Assembly (NCBI GenBank): GCA_050084515.1 | Contig: CM114271.1 | Coordinates: forward strand, 60,202,001 to 60,266,000 | Length of the DNA stretch: 64,000 bases | Reading direction: 5' to 3' | Source: Blasia pusilla | Taxonomy: Eukaryota; Marchantiophyta; Marchantiopsida; Blasiales | Shown here: positions 12,495-24,301 of the stretch, one piece after another | Numbering within the stretch: the first letter of the stretch is position 1 | Layout of the letters: every line of letters starts with the position of its first letter | Notes under the pieces: model-generated | The model's input: only the letters and a program-made list of their open reading frames with translations | What the model was told of the DNA's origin: nothing | The model's database searches: none | Position numbers and translations under genes: made by a program

Positions 12495-12540
12495 GGCTTG
12501 GGCATCATACAGTTATACCCTTGAGTGTGATGCCCAAGCC
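12495..12540. repeat. inverted repeat, 13-bp arms
   Basis: GGCTTGGGCATCA at 12,495-12,507 and its exact reverse complement at 12,528-12,540, with a 20-base loop. Confidence 0.75.
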
Positions 12541-12842
12541 ACTCAATAAATATATGGCACATTGTGGAATCGATCTCACAAGGTATTCCTATGGGATCCA
12601 CCAAGAAATACATGAAAATTTAAGCCTCCAATCTTAATGGATCATCAACTCTTAGTTAATATAATCAAAATTAAAAGAATGAAACTAAAATACATGGGTT
12701 TATAGTAATGAGTTGATTTTAAAAAAACCAAAATCATGGAGTTTTTTGCGTGCATCAAGAGCATTCATCAACTTTCATGTTATACAAGGATAATATAAAT
12801 GTTCATATCTTGATGGTTGTATTACATAAACTTTATCCTCCA

Positions 12843-12870
12843 AGAAATTATAATCTAGATTATAATTTCT
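12843..12870. repeat. perfect 28-bp palindrome
   Basis: A perfect palindrome with no loop, centred on CTAG between 12,855 and 12,858. It is AT-rich (AGAAATTATAATC plus its complement). Confidence 0.8.
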
Positions 12871-12896
12871 AAAGATAATCTACATTAGATATAGAT

Positions 12897-12950
12897 GGGG
12901 AAAGTAGGGGATGGGTTTTAAGATCTTGAAACCCATCTCATACTTTCCCC
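12897..12950. repeat. hairpin with two paired blocks
   Basis: GGGGAAAGTA pairs with TACTTTCCCC at the outer ends and ATGGGTTT with AAACCCAT inside. The blocks are separated by a symmetrical 4-base internal loop, with a short TAAGATCTTG apical segment. The single strand would fold into a stem of about 22 pairs, similar to a MITE core or small-RNA precursor. No proof of transcription. Confidence 0.7.
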
Positions 12951-12986
12951 AACATTTTTAGCTTCCAATGCTACAACGTTTTTGAA

Positions 12987-13078
12987 ATTCTCCATCTTAC
13001 ATGCAAGACTAATATCTAACCCATATTGTTGTGCACGTATGGTCTAACCCATATTTAGAAATATGTAAGATGGAGAAT
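12987..13078. repeat. inverted repeat, 16-bp perfect arms
   Basis: ATTCTCCATCTTACAT at 12,987-13,002 and its reverse complement at 13,063-13,078. Between them the word TCTAACCCATAT occurs twice in direct orientation (near 13,015 and 13,043). Confidence 0.75.
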
Positions 13079-13762
13079 TGCACTAAAATTTGATGAATAT
13101 TTCGATGGTTTTCTAAATTTGTATTCAAAAGATTGCGCTTCACATGAGAAGATACAATAAAATAGATTCAAATTATATTCTCTAATGAATATACAAAGGA
13201 AACTAAGAAGGCACTCTAAAAAATTTGGTAAGAATATTTTGATTTTCTTAAACTACTTAACGATAGGGACACATGTTTATTTATTAAACATAATAGTTTA
13301 AGTATCTTTTGGATGGTTATGGAGATCTATCCATCCACAGCCAAACTCATACCAAGTGTCAATATATGGAAACTAAGAAAGTGCTATAATAATTCAACTA
13401 AGAATATTCAGATTCTTCAACATTCCTTAGGGATAGCTTGAATAAGGACAAAAGAAATTTATCTACTTCTCAACTTAAAATTTTCTAATAGGAGGGTCAT
13501 TTTAGCTATTGAAGTAGTATAGATTTTTGCATTCCAAGAATAGAGATAGAAATGGATGTTCATCTATTGGTGATCATCATGGCATAGACGAGAAATCTAT
13601 AGAAAATATCGGCCTTGTATTTAATGTTGGGCTTTTTTTACTCATATCTAGGAAATATATAAATAAATTTTTTTAATCTAAAATTAATAAATGGGAGCCC
13701 TTATTAGAAGACATGAATGGCCAATAGCTTGGAGGTAGGAGGTGTGGGTTAAGAGGGATTAT

Positions 13763-14077
13763 TGAAGATTGAGTTACAATCAAGCTTATGAGATACATGA
13801 ACTGCTACATTTGGTACTCATACGAAGTAGGGAAGCTTAATCTTGATTAGTCAGTTAAGCGCGATTATCTTAACTTGGGTTAGTTAATCACAGTTAGTCT
13901 AACTCAAGACTATGGTTAAGGGTAGGATTAAGGTTTCTTGTACATATCCTATATAATTGAGAAGAGGACCAGACTCCACTCATTCTCTCATTGCAAATTT
14001 CGTTCTCCATGGTGGTGTGTGTGTGTGTGTGTGAGAGCCGTTTTCCACCAGTTATCCTTGTTTAGCAGTTTTCCACA
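13763..14077 (+). repeat. 5' LTR of the copia element
   Basis: Begins TGAAGATTGAG and ends GTTTTCCACA, the usual TG...CA ends, about 315 bp. It carries a (GT)n run near 14,015-14,032. It matches 18,714-19,008 along its length apart from substitutions and an extra stretch near 13,955-13,980. It is directly followed by the primer binding site. Confidence 0.92.
13950..13958 (+). promoter_or_regulatory. TATA-like box in the 5' LTR
   Basis: CTATATAAT lies in the LTR about 120 bases before its end, where the element's promoter would be. In the 3' LTR the same place reads CTATATCAT. Inferred from position and sequence only. Confidence 0.35.
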
Positions 14078-14089
14078 TGGTATCAGAGC
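14078..14089 (+). promoter_or_regulatory. primer binding site, initiator Met-tRNA type
   Basis: TGGTATCAGAGC immediately follows the 5' LTR. It is the standard plant retrotransposon primer site complementary to the 3' end of initiator methionine tRNA, from which minus-strand DNA synthesis starts. Confidence 0.93.
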
Positions 14090-14574
14090 GGGAGGAGAAC
14101 ATCACTTGAAATTCTTGATGTTTGAAGAGAGAAGAGAGGCAAGAGAAGGAAAAATTTCAGTTTGGGAGAAGGAAATTTTATTCAAAGCTCAGTGGGTGGA
14201 AATTTCAAGTGGAGCTTTGACGGTGATAAAACTTTGGAGGCGTTTTTTAGGGCTTTTCCGATCAATCCAGCCATCTGGGTCCGCTTCGGCTTGATCAATG
14301 CCAAAGCCTTGTTCCAGCCATCTTGTAGAGCTTGTCGAGATCTTTCCAACGCACCTAGAATCGCTTGATTCTGACACTCTGAGCTCGTGCATTAGCAATT
14401 TCAATATAGGAAAGTGCAATTAATGAAGAAAAGCTGTGTAGTTTTCTTTCTACGGGCCAATTTTGACTAGTTCTTTCATACACTTGATCAATTTTGGAAA
14501 ATTTCAGGTCAATTTCTGTGTAGGGATGGTTTATGCTTCAATTGGAGCAGTAGAAAGCCTGAAATTATGTTTTT

Positions 14575-15440
14575 GTGAGTGAAATCGTTTATCATGGAAT
14601 ATTCTCAACAGAAATCACAGGCGAGAAGCTAGACAAACAGAATTACAATGTCTGGAAGTTTCGCATGAAAAAATTTCTCATGGGTCAAGAAGATAACTCA
14701 ACAGACTTGAATGTTCACCCTTGGAACAAACGCGCAAGGCAAGTAATCCACTATATTTCAATAACGATGGGTTCGCCAATGATAGGTCACATCCAAGATG
14801 TTGATTCTTCGAAGGAGGCCTGGGATATATTAGAAAAGCTGTTCCAGACATCTACAAAGGTCTGAAAGCTTCAATTGAAACAACAATTGAACGAAGTGTG
14901 GGGAAAGGATCGCAAAGCATCAATGATTATATTTTGAGTATCAGACATATTGTTGATAAGTTGAATAACATTGGAGTGACAGTAGAAGATGATGATATGA
15001 TTTTATTGACTCTTCAAGGCCTTCCAAAGGATTACAAGTCCTTTGAGATCTCTATCTTTGTGAGAGAGAAGTATCAAAGATTTCAAGAGTTAGTTCCTCT
15101 GTTGATCAGTGAAGAGATGCGCCTAGTAGGCAGCGGTAGCTCGTCTAGTTTGCAAGAGAGTGCGCTATTTGCAGGTTATGGATCAAACAGAGGCAGGGGT
15201 CGTGGCAGAAACTTCCGTGGTCGTGGTGGATATCAAGCATATGGAGGAAGAGGCACTCAATATAACGACGCTCAATCAACTACGAACCAGTACTAGTCAC
15301 AATCATAAGGTGATGATGGTGGAAACCGTTGGGGTCAAAGTCAACAGCAGAGGGTCCCTAGATCTTCCAATTATTGTGGGATAAAGGATCACTATGCAAA
15401 GTTTTTCTTCAAGAAGAAGGCACATATGAGAACATGAGCC
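14575..15440 (+). pseudogene. copia gag
   Basis: Reads ITGEKLDKQNYNVWKFRMKK near the start, then AWDILEKLF and ILLTLQGLPKDYKSF: the UBN2-type gag of plant copia elements. A stop and frame change interrupt it near 14,865. A Gly/Arg-rich RNA-binding tail follows near 15,180-15,250. The knuckle near 15,375 is degenerate: CGIKDHYAKF keeps one Cys and the His but has lost the others. More stops occur near 15,295. It would form the particle and package RNA. The true start codon is uncertain. Confidence 0.85.
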
Positions 15441-15458
15441 TTACAGCAACAAAACTAT

Positions 15459-15779
15459 GTGGAGCAACAACACCAAGAGCAGTACCAAGAACAACAAGAT
15501 TCACAAACGCAACATCTCTTGGTCATGACTCATCATATGGGAGCAATGGTAAAGAAATACTCGAAAACATATTGGTACATTGACTATGGAGCATCAAATC
15601 ACATGACCTCACAAGCTAAATGGTTCGGTAGTTTGGAGCCGGTGAAAGATCCTGCAATTGTGCTCACACGTGATGACACCCAACATCATATCACGCATAC
15701 CGGTAAAGTTCTAATAGCATCAGATGGTCTTTGTGCTCTTGGAAATGTTCTCTATGTCCTACCATTGCAAGAAATCTGA
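15459..15779 (+). pseudogene. copia protease region
   Basis: After a Gln-rich linker the frame reads YWYIDYGASNHMTSQAKWF. In active copia proteases this is W-x-x-D-S-G-A-S-x-H; here the residue after the catalytic Asp is Tyr instead of Ser. LYVLPLQ near the end is the usual strand before the integrase. The frame ends in a stop at 15,777. The protease would cut the gag-pol polyprotein. Confidence 0.8.
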
Positions 15780-16740
15780 TCTCTGTAGGACAGATAGTAG
15801 AACAAGGTTATGAAGTGAAGTCTAACGCAGATGTTTGTTTCATTGAAACAATGGATGACCAGACTACGATAGCAAAAAGAACTAGATCTGGCAGAATGTT
15901 CAAATTAGATGTTTCTATGCTAAAGATTCAAATAGCAATGTATGGTCAAACCGGCCAACAAGTCACAGATCTAAATATGTGGCATAAAATAATTGGACAT
16001 ATGAATCTTCAAAGATTACAGAGTCTTTCATCATCTAATATAGTAATATGACTCCCTAAATTAGTGAGTCCTGCTACGTTAGAGGTATGTCCTGCTTGCC
16101 AATTTGGAAAACAAGCTAGATTTCCTTTTCCAAAGCAAGGTAGAAGGGTATCCAAGATATTGGAGTTGATCCACAGTGATGTATGGACAACATTACAAGA
16201 TAGTCTTCGTGGTTGCCAGTACTTTGTTTCATTTATTGATGACTTCTCTAGGTATATATGGGTATACTTTTGAAAGTCAAATCAGAGGTATTCTCAATGT
16301 TCCAAACATTCAGAGTTCTACAAGAGAAGTAGACTGGACACCCACATTCTGAAATTGCATTGTGATGGAAGAGGAGAGTATCTTTCAACAGAGTTTGATG
16401 ACTATTTTCGTGAGAATGGCATCCAAAGTCAAGTGACTTGCCGTTACACTCCACAACAAAATGGAGTGGCTGAGAGGAAGAATCGACATATTGCTGAAGC
16501 GGCACGAGCTATGCTGAATGAGAAGAATATGCCTAAGGTGTATTGGGAATAGGCCGTAGCATGTGCAGTCTTCTTAATCAACCGAAATCCAACAGAAGGA
16601 GTTCATGATAAAACTCCATTCGAAGTCTTCACAAGAAGTAAACCTGATTTTTCCTTCTTGAAAGTATTTGGCTGTATTTGTTATGCTTATGTTCCTTCTG
16701 AGAGACCCCAAGTCTGAAAAATGTATCTTCATTAGCTATG
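15731..16740 (+). pseudogene. copia integrase
   Basis: The zinc-binding N-terminus is readable as WHKIIGHMNLQRL and then CPACQFGKQAR (HHCC). The catalytic core follows: LIHSDVW (first Asp), FVSFIDDFSRY, HCDGRGEYLS (second Asp), and QQNGVAERKNRH (the Glu). Downstream is FLINRNPTEGVHDKTPFEVF and KVFGCICYAYVP, the usual end of copia integrase. Stops at 16,051, 16,273 and 16,552 and frame changes break it. Role: insertion of the cDNA into host DNA. Confidence 0.88.
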
Positions 16741-16865
16741 CTGATGGAACTAAGGGGTATAAGTGCTACATTCCATCCTCTAGGCAGCTTATTATTAGTC
16801 GGGATGTAGTCTTTGATTAGCTAAAGTCATGGTATGCTCCATCTAAGCCTATTCCACCTCTAAAC

Positions 16866-18209
16866 TTGTCTGTTGAGGGGGAGAATATGACTGTAAACCA
16901 ACAAACATTGTCTTCAACTTCCCCAAGTACTAGTGCACAATTAGGAGAGGTCCTAGATTCATCAGTTAAATCTGTGAGTCCATGGACGGGAAGAGTACAT
17001 ATTCAGTGTGTTAACACTAGTCAGAGCTCGAGTCAGGTGTCAGAGGCATCTACCTCTGAACAACAACTTCGTAGATCAAGTAGAGTTACACATCCAGTTC
17101 ATAGATTCATACATGAAGATTTTCTTACGACGCATCATGCATATATCATGACTATCCTTCAAGAGGAGGAGCCGAGTTGTTTTGAAGAAGCTGCAAGTAA
17201 AGCCGAATGGATTGAAGCTATGGAAGAAGAGCTTGTTGCATTAAGACATCAACAAACATGGGAGTTGGTTGATATACCTTCCGGTAAGGAAGCTATTGGT
17301 TGCAAATGGGTTTACAAAATCAAGCGCAATCAATATGGTACAATTAACAGATACAAAGCGAGATTGGTGGCTTAGGGCTGTGCACAACAATATGATATCA
17401 ATTATGAGGAAACATTTAGCCATGTTGCAAAGATGGCAACTACTAGAACAGTGGTTGCAATTGCAGTAAGTAAGAAGTGGAGATTACATCAGATGGACGT
17501 CAAGAATGCCTTCTTGAATAGAGATCTATACGAGGAGGTATATATGACTCAACCACCTGGATACGAGCATCCCAAGTTTCCATTTTGCGTATGCAGGTCA
17601 AAGAAAGCTCTATACGGGCTCAAACAAGCTCCAAGAGCTTGGTATGGCAAGATTACATACGTCCTATGAGAGTCGGGTATTAGGGTATGTGAATCTGACT
17701 CCTCGTTATATGTCTTGAGAGGACAAGATCATACAGTTCTCATTGTGTTGTATGTTGATGATGTCTTGATTACTGGGAGTACTGAAGAAATGGTACAACA
17801 AGTCAAGCTTAAGTTACAGGCAGAATTTGATATGAAGGACTTGGGAGAACTCAATTACTTTCTTGGTATTGATTTTATCAAGGTTGGAAAGAGCATATGT
17901 TTACTACAACGACAATATGCTCTTCATATGCTTTCAAAATATGGTAGGACGGCTTGTAAGCCAATCTCTACACCGTTGGACCAAAGCGTGAAGCTAAGAG
18001 TGAATGAAGGAATGCTGCTTGCAGATTCTAATATATACAGACGCATGGTTGGAAGTTTGATCTATCTAACTATAACCAGACCAGAGTTGAGCTATGTTGT
18101 TGGCATAGTGAGCCAGTTTATGCAAACACCTCGAAAACCTCATCTTGATATTGTGAGGAGGATTATGTGGTATGTGAAATTCTCTATTCAATTCGGGCTT
18201 CAATTTTAA
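16866..18209 (+). pseudogene. copia reverse transcriptase
   Basis: A Ser-rich linker leads to EAIGCKWVYKIKRNQYGTI and YKARLVA, the opening of the RVT_2 domain. Then come HQMDVKNAFLN, PGYEHP, ALYGLKQAPRAWY and, in the next piece, LYVDDVLITGS, which holds the catalytic Y-V-D-D box, followed by FDMKDLGELNYFLGI. GSLIYLTITRPELSY marks the connection to RNase H. Stops at about 17,375, 17,669 and 18,209 split it into frames. It would copy the element RNA into DNA. Confidence 0.92.
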
Positions 18210-18229
18210 TCTTCTCCCAGTTTTCAATT

Positions 18230-18548
18230 ACAGGGATTCACAGATGCTGATTGGGCAAAAAGTGTGTCTGATCGACACTCCACATATGGTTATTCATTTA
18301 CTTTGGGAAGCGCAGCTATAAGTTGGGCTTCAAAGAAGCAACCTACACTTGCTTTATCTTCAACAGAGGCTGAGTACACAGGAGCAACCAATGCAATATG
18401 TGAGGCGGTGTGGCTTCATCGATTACTTGTTGAGATTGGTGTTAGTAACTTAGGACCTAGTGTAATATATGTAGACAATATTAGTAGCATCAAGCTTGGT
18501 AATAACCCTGTGTTTCATGCTCGTATAAAACATGTTGAGGTGCACTAA
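18230..18548 (+). pseudogene. copia RNase H
   Basis: Reads FTDADWAKSVSDRHSTYGY, SWASKKQPTLALSSTEAEY and YVDNISSIKLGNNP, with the Asp, Glu and Asp catalytic positions of copia RNase H, then FHARIKHVEVH, followed by a stop. The remaining C-terminal residues continue in another frame to about 18,690 (LQIANIFTK). It degrades the RNA strand during cDNA synthesis. Confidence 0.9.
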
Positions 18549-18700
18549 ATTTTATCAGAGAGAAAGTGCTTGTAGGAGAAATTGATCTTGTGTATATAGG
18601 TACAGATCTGCAAATTGCTAACATCTTTACAAAGACATCGTCTAGAGATAAGTTTGAGATGTTTAGAAAGGATTTAGGCGTTAGAGATATCCATATGAGC

Positions 18701-18712
18701 TTAAGGGGAGTA
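18701..18712 (+). promoter_or_regulatory. polypurine tract
   Basis: TTAAGGGGAGTA sits directly before the 3' LTR, the position of the plus-strand primer. Confidence 0.85.
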
Positions 18713-18713
18713 T

Positions 18714-19008
18714 TGAAGATTGAGTTACAGTCAAAGTCACGAGACACATGAATTGCTAGATTTGGTACTCACATGAAGTAGGGAAGCTTAATCTTTGTTA
18801 GTCAGTTAAGCACGATTATCTTAACTAGGGTTAGTTAATCACAGTTAGTCTAACTCGAGATTATGGTTAAGGGTAGAGTTACGGTTCCTTGTACATATCC
18901 TATATCATTCTCTCTTTGCAAATTTCGTTCTCCATGATGGTGTGTGTGTGTGTGTGTGTGTGTGAGAGCCGTTTTCCACCAGTTATGCTTGTTTAGCAGT
19001 TTTCCACA
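18714..19008 (+). repeat. 3' LTR of the copia element
   Basis: Begins TGAAGATTGAG and ends GTTTTCCACA, about 295 bp. It is shorter than the 5' LTR because of an indel near 18,905; the (GT)n run near 18,942 is longer. Confidence 0.92.
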
Positions 19009-20659
19009 AGGATGACATCATAGAGTTCAACATTGACTCCTCTTTTCGTCACCTTAAAACACTTCCAACCTTGAGCTTTTCAAATAGAAGTGTTAGGCTC
19101 AACTAGTTCAACTAGCTAAACTAGTAACCCTCATTATAAGTTGTCGAGAAGCCGCGAAGCACTAATCGATTCGAGTCTTTCCAAGTCCGTATCCGTGCCC
19201 TAGGAAGTCTCTTCCCCAATCCTTAATAATAAATATTTCCAAGTTGCTTCCCTAAACATGATTATGTTGATTAATCCCTCGACATAAGTTCCTAATGGAG
19301 CCTTAGCTTAAACCTGAAACACGGCCAAACGTGCATCACGATTAGTTCCTTGTTCATGGATTGCAACAAGCAGGGAGGGAGAGTGTTACCCTCATAGGTA
19401 CTTATGGGTTTCTACACAAGGACACCACCTTCCCCATTATCCCCTTTGGCCCTTTGATTGTGGCCCTTAACCAAAACGTTGTTCGCGAACCATGGACCAT
19501 GATGCCTCTGCCAAGCTATCCCTCAAGATAGCTTGGCAGAGCCATCATGCACATTCTCCAAATCTCAACTCCCCAAACACATCTTGTATTTTCAACATAG
19601 GATTTTTTTTACCATGGATAGTGCCTATCTTGAATCTCCATTTCAAGTCTCATGGTTATCTTGCCATCCATCGCATTTTGTGACTAGTCTCGTGGTGTCT
19701 TGCCCGTAATAATTACTCAAGTGTTCGCTCTTCACTTGGAATTTGACTCAAAGGTCTTACAACTTGCTTTCCTTTCCCTTACCCTCACGAATAGCTATGC
19801 CCTATTCTCGCCTCAAGCTAGTTTCATGGCGCATGCGCTTATTGCTAAGTTTTAGTCCCACGGTCGGCTCTAGTCTTGCAACTAGCTAGAATAGGTTTCG
19901 ACTTTGGTGGGCCACACCAAGGTCTTTCTTCCTTGGATATGTGATCATGATTCACTTCCCAAAATCCCAGGTTTTGGCTAGTGTGAGTGCTATAGACTTA
20001 GCTATTCGCTACGAACAAGGTGCATGAATAAAATCTTCATCCTGGCTAGCATCTTGGAGAAGAATTTAAGGAAGTTTCTTGTTAAGAGTTGCCAAAAACT
20101 TACATTAACCAAGGGCTCTCATGGAATTTTCATGGATATAGATCAATGGAAGTTTTCATGCATAGAAAATCTTAGCATTTAGTGTTTGTACTCAAACATA
20201 TTATGCTACATCTTGTACATCTTTGGGAACTACATTTTTTGAACAAATATTTTTGGAATGGACTATCACATAGATGAACGGGGTGTGTAGGTATAAAGTG
20301 GACGCTTGAGTAACAACCTTTAGTATTGATTTTTTTCAACACACCTTAGCGATGAAATAATTTTAACCTACGACTTCGGGAAGACTTGTGGTTGCTTCTT
20401 AGCTACATGTTATATCATAAGAAAATTCTACACGTCTTATGTGCAAACTGCATTGGTACTATAGAGTAGATGACAAGTTTCAATTAAAGGAGTTTCTACA
20501 CCTCCTAAGTGTTGATTGGATTAATAGTATAAAGTGAATGAGAAGTGTCAATTAGAGGAGGTTTTATATCAATTACGTCATAAGGTGGTTATTCTTTTAG
20601 ATTTTCTCTCTCTTATGTTCATAGTAGTACAAGATGCATGATTGCATAAAAAAAAAACA

Positions 20660-20985
20660 AGTCCATCCCTGGGACGGATATGGACAGACAAGTGTGTATG
20701 TGCATGGACATGGATTGCAAGAGGTGGGATCCACATTTATAGCTCATGGTAGAAGGGCTAAGAAGATATGGCTAGGATGGGTGAGGCAATAAGGGGGGAG
20801 GGAGTGGAGGCCGGGGGAGGAAGAAACGAGTAAGTGCCAATCGCGGAGGCATATAGGGGGGATGAGAAATAAAGGGGATGTAGGGCCCACATGCACAAGT
20901 TCTTCTATGGTATAGACATGTCCGCTAACACGGACTTTGTCCATATGCAACCTTCGCAATATGATTAGGGACATATGTACGATCA
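20660..20985. repeat. dispersed hairpin module, copy 1
   Basis: Starts with TCCATCCCTGGGACGGA (a short stem) and ends with ACACGGACTTTGTCC followed by CAACCTTCGCA. The same two signatures occur at 38.99-39.06 kb (TCCGTCCTCAGGACGGA; ACACGGACTTTGTCC; CAGCCTTGGTTGCGG), and the first also at 35.41 kb. This points to a small dispersed element with terminal stems, not yet named. Confidence 0.45.
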
Positions 20986-23925
20986 CTTTATGGGTAGATT
21001 AGGGTAAGGAAATCTCATGGTAAGAAAATTTATGAATTCAAAAAAATGACATAAAAATTTAATTTTAAAAATTCTTTTAAAATATTCTTGCATGAATTTT
21101 TAAAAAAAAAGGTATTCTTGAATCATTCACTGATTTTGTACAATTTAAACTCAATAGATTGGTTAGAGATATAAGATCATGCCAATTGATATGATATTTT
21201 GAAAATCGTTTAAAAATACGTATTCCATACTAGTACAATGAAATAAAGTCATTTTTTGGTGTGAAATAAAAATTTGAGTAGATTAAAATCCAAATATTAA
21301 AATTTATTTTCAAGGATAATAAAATATGAGTTGAGAAAAAAATTCAAATTTTCCAAATTCATTCTTGGAAATATTTTTTATAAGATGAAGAGTTTCTCAT
21401 TGAAAAACATTCAACCCAAATAGTAAATGTTTAACAAGAAATAATAATGAGAGGATTTTGGCCCAAAAATAAAATGAAAAAAAGTAAGAAATGAAAAAAA
21501 TCAACAGATATTCTTAACATCTATCAAAGGAACATTAAAATGTGACATTTCTACATCTATCTGCTCCTTTGAAGAGTAAATGTTCAAAATAATGCCACAT
21601 TGCTACATGTAAGATGCTTCTAGGTTTTACATGTCTTGTTCAAACAAAGAGTTTGTCATCATTTCTTATCTATAAATAAAAATCCAGTAGGACTGATTTT
21701 TTGTTTCAAATTTTTTTATTTTTCATCTAAAATTGTAAAAAAAATCATTACATTAATTTTTTTTAATATGAAATCTACTATGTATTCAATATAGGAAAAT
21801 TGGGGATGTGGAATGATGAAGAAATTTATTATTTTTATAAAGTATCATCTTTTTTAGAGAAATCATCAATAAAGACAAATTGTTGGTTTTGATCTTGAAA
21901 AAGGAAAAGGAAAGAAGGGACCCTTCATCATCATCGTGTGTTTAGAAATGATATGCTATGCAAGGAAGATGGTAAGGAGGATAATTCATGTGTATAGATT
22001 TTCATGGTTTCTAACACGAAACCTATACATTATGTGATCATCTATTTTCATTTATAAGTAACCATTATTCTATGCCAAAAATATTCTTCCCAACATAATT
22101 AATGAGTAGAAAAACTCAAAATTTATGAGGAAATTCTGAAAATGAAAAAAAGGGATTTTATTTGCACCTACACATCCTCATCTTTTACGACATGTAAATG
22201 AATTATTTTAAACATGAGCTGCAAATGCACAAGAGACGAAGTGGGTTTTTAGGGTTTATGAGACCGTGATGCAATGGGCAGAGCCTCCTGTGCATACTAC
22301 CATGTTCTTGGTTAAATTCATACATGACACCTCCAATTTTGTTGATGTGGCCCCTCTCCTCTAGCTCAATTTAAGCCCTTCTTGCACTAACCGAAGGACA
22401 TTTAAATACAAGGGAAACTTTTGAGCACATCGAATTTGAATATTTCAAAAAGAACCCATAATACATAATTTTAAATATAGTTTTTGGAACTTTTGTAATA
22501 TGAGTTCTTAGAACAGTTGTAATATGTAAAAAATTCCAAGAAAAACTTTTCCACGAGGAGAATGAATTTAGGAAATCCCAACTACTTTTTTTTCTTCTCT
22601 TTGTCCACTTTTGTGTATGTTAATAGTATAATGAAGATCATGAATGTTTTGAAAACTCTTAAAGAACGAAATCCGTGGGTTGATTTAATAAAATTTGGGG
22701 AAATTTTCAAAAAAATTTGTCGAGAGAAACCTTTTGGGATTTCCTTGAGGGTGCTATAGAAATAAAATACGATTGGGCCTTAAGAGTGATGGTTTCGTTC
22801 ATCGTCATGACTCTCAAGGTCATCCAAATCATATGGTGTTTCTCGAGCTCGAAAGCCATAAAGAACCTCCTCTAGTGTACGATAAAATGCACACCATCTC
22901 ATGCTTCAAATAAATCGCTTTTACTCAAAGTGACACGCCCAAATCCCCCACCATCCTCTTGAGTATGCTCCCTAAACACCAACAAGATTCCAAAATCTTC
23001 TTCTCGAAGCTATGTGCATCTTTCGTCGTGACTCTCACAAAAGGCCAAAACAACACGCACTATTCTTGGGGTAAGCCATACTCTAGGGACGTTTGACTCC
23101 ATCGTCCAAACCACAAGATGCCAAATCCTCACATGTGGAAATGGGATCACCGTTTCTTGGTTGCCAAGTCACGTTGGAACGCCAATAGTGAGCAAGGCCC
23201 TCGAATATTTGAGTTTGGGAGGCCACATCACTAAGTAAGGACCGCACTTCCCCGTCTGGGATACTTGCTCATGGAGCAAGAGAATTTGCAACGCATATAC
23301 CATGTAGAGGGATGGAAAAATCCATCTATAATGGAACAAATGGCATATGATAGAGTCCGTGTGAAAATGGGAGGCTTGCTTGTAAGATCTAGACAACGAC
23401 TTTCATAACCCTATAGAGAAAAAAGAATTAATATATATAGAGAAACTATAGTGGCTATGAAGAAGTGACCATTCTAGCCATATGGCCCTACGTGGGTGGT
23501 CGGCGACACAATAACCCACTCCAATAGAGAATATACTCTTTATGATTTTTCCTTAATTTTCTTTTTAAATGAGAAAACAGTCCATGAATCAATTTTATGA
23601 ATTACAAAAAATCTTGTACCCCAAATTTGTGGAAAAATTAGACAAAGCTACGAGTAGTCATAATTCGCTAATCCATGGAAACAATTGCTGAATTAGAGCC
23701 TTCCCCTCTCATCCCGTTTCTTTCTTTAATAATTAAAGGGATGCGTTTTGAGACACCGTATGAACTATCACATCTTAAATCTCCTATCCCCTCCCCAAAG
23801 AGGTTTGTTCAATAAATTTTTTTCTGCCAATGCTACCATACTATTTGTTATCCTTCCTACTTTCACTTGAATCTTTCTTTCTTTATTTTTCCACTCATTC
23901 TTACTTTAGGGAGGCTTTAGGGAGG

Positions 23926-23967
23926 CTATAAATTATCTAGATGTTGGCCCATCTAGATAATTTATAG
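23926..23967. repeat. perfect hairpin, 18-bp arms, 6-base loop
   Basis: CTATAAATTATCTAGATG at 23,926-23,943, loop TTGGCC, then the exact reverse complement at 23,950-23,967. A GGAGGCT direct repeat precedes it. Possible MITE core. Confidence 0.85.
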
Positions 23968-24301
23968 AGTTTACAGCATGGAGAATAATAATTTATTTTC
24001 TTATATTGTTTTAGTTTAAATTTTCTATGATAGATGTAATTTTAAAAAAATTAGCTCAATATTTTTATTTCGTTATTTATGGAATATTTTCCAAAAATAC
24101 TCCATGATCACTTGAAAAGATTCGGATTATCAAGATTTGAAGTAGAACTTCCTAGATATGTAATGCATACCTCTTCCCTTGAACTAGTTTTTGAAAAACC
24201 TCCTATGTAAAAACAACCCTAATTTGTGATTCTAATCACTTCAAGGAATTCCCACTCTATTGGGAGGTGAAAGCATATGTGAGGAGTTTCAACTTGGCTA
24301 G

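Larger units (their letters stand above)
11100..13760. other. AT-rich spacer with several hairpins
   Basis: No coding sequence recognised. The stretch is very AT-rich, and four separate perfect or near-perfect inverted repeats lie between 12,495 and 13,078 (listed individually). Confidence 0.6.
13763..19008 (+). mobile_element. Ty1/copia retrotransposon, complete but decayed
   Basis: Both LTRs, an initiator-tRNA-type primer site, gag, protease, integrase, reverse transcriptase, RNase H and a polypurine tract are present in copia order (integrase before RT) over 5.25 kb. Each coding domain carries stops or frameshifts and the protease active site is altered, so the copy is inactive. The LTRs differ by many substitutions and an indel of about 25 bp, so the insertion is old. 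Flanks ATTAT (left) and AGGAT (right) do not give a clean target duplication. Confidence 0.93.
19009..24300. other. non-coding AT-rich spacer
   Basis: No gene, RNA gene or transposon protein recognised. Contents worth noting are a hairpin-bearing repeat at about 20,660-20,985 and a perfect hairpin at 23,926-23,967. 21.0-22.6 kb is especially AT-rich. Confidence 0.55.

Noticed and set aside
14078-14089. Possible tRNA gene piece
   Set aside because: TGGTATCAGAGC is complementary to a tRNA 3' end and adjoins an LTR; it is a primer site. The same holds at 26,981.
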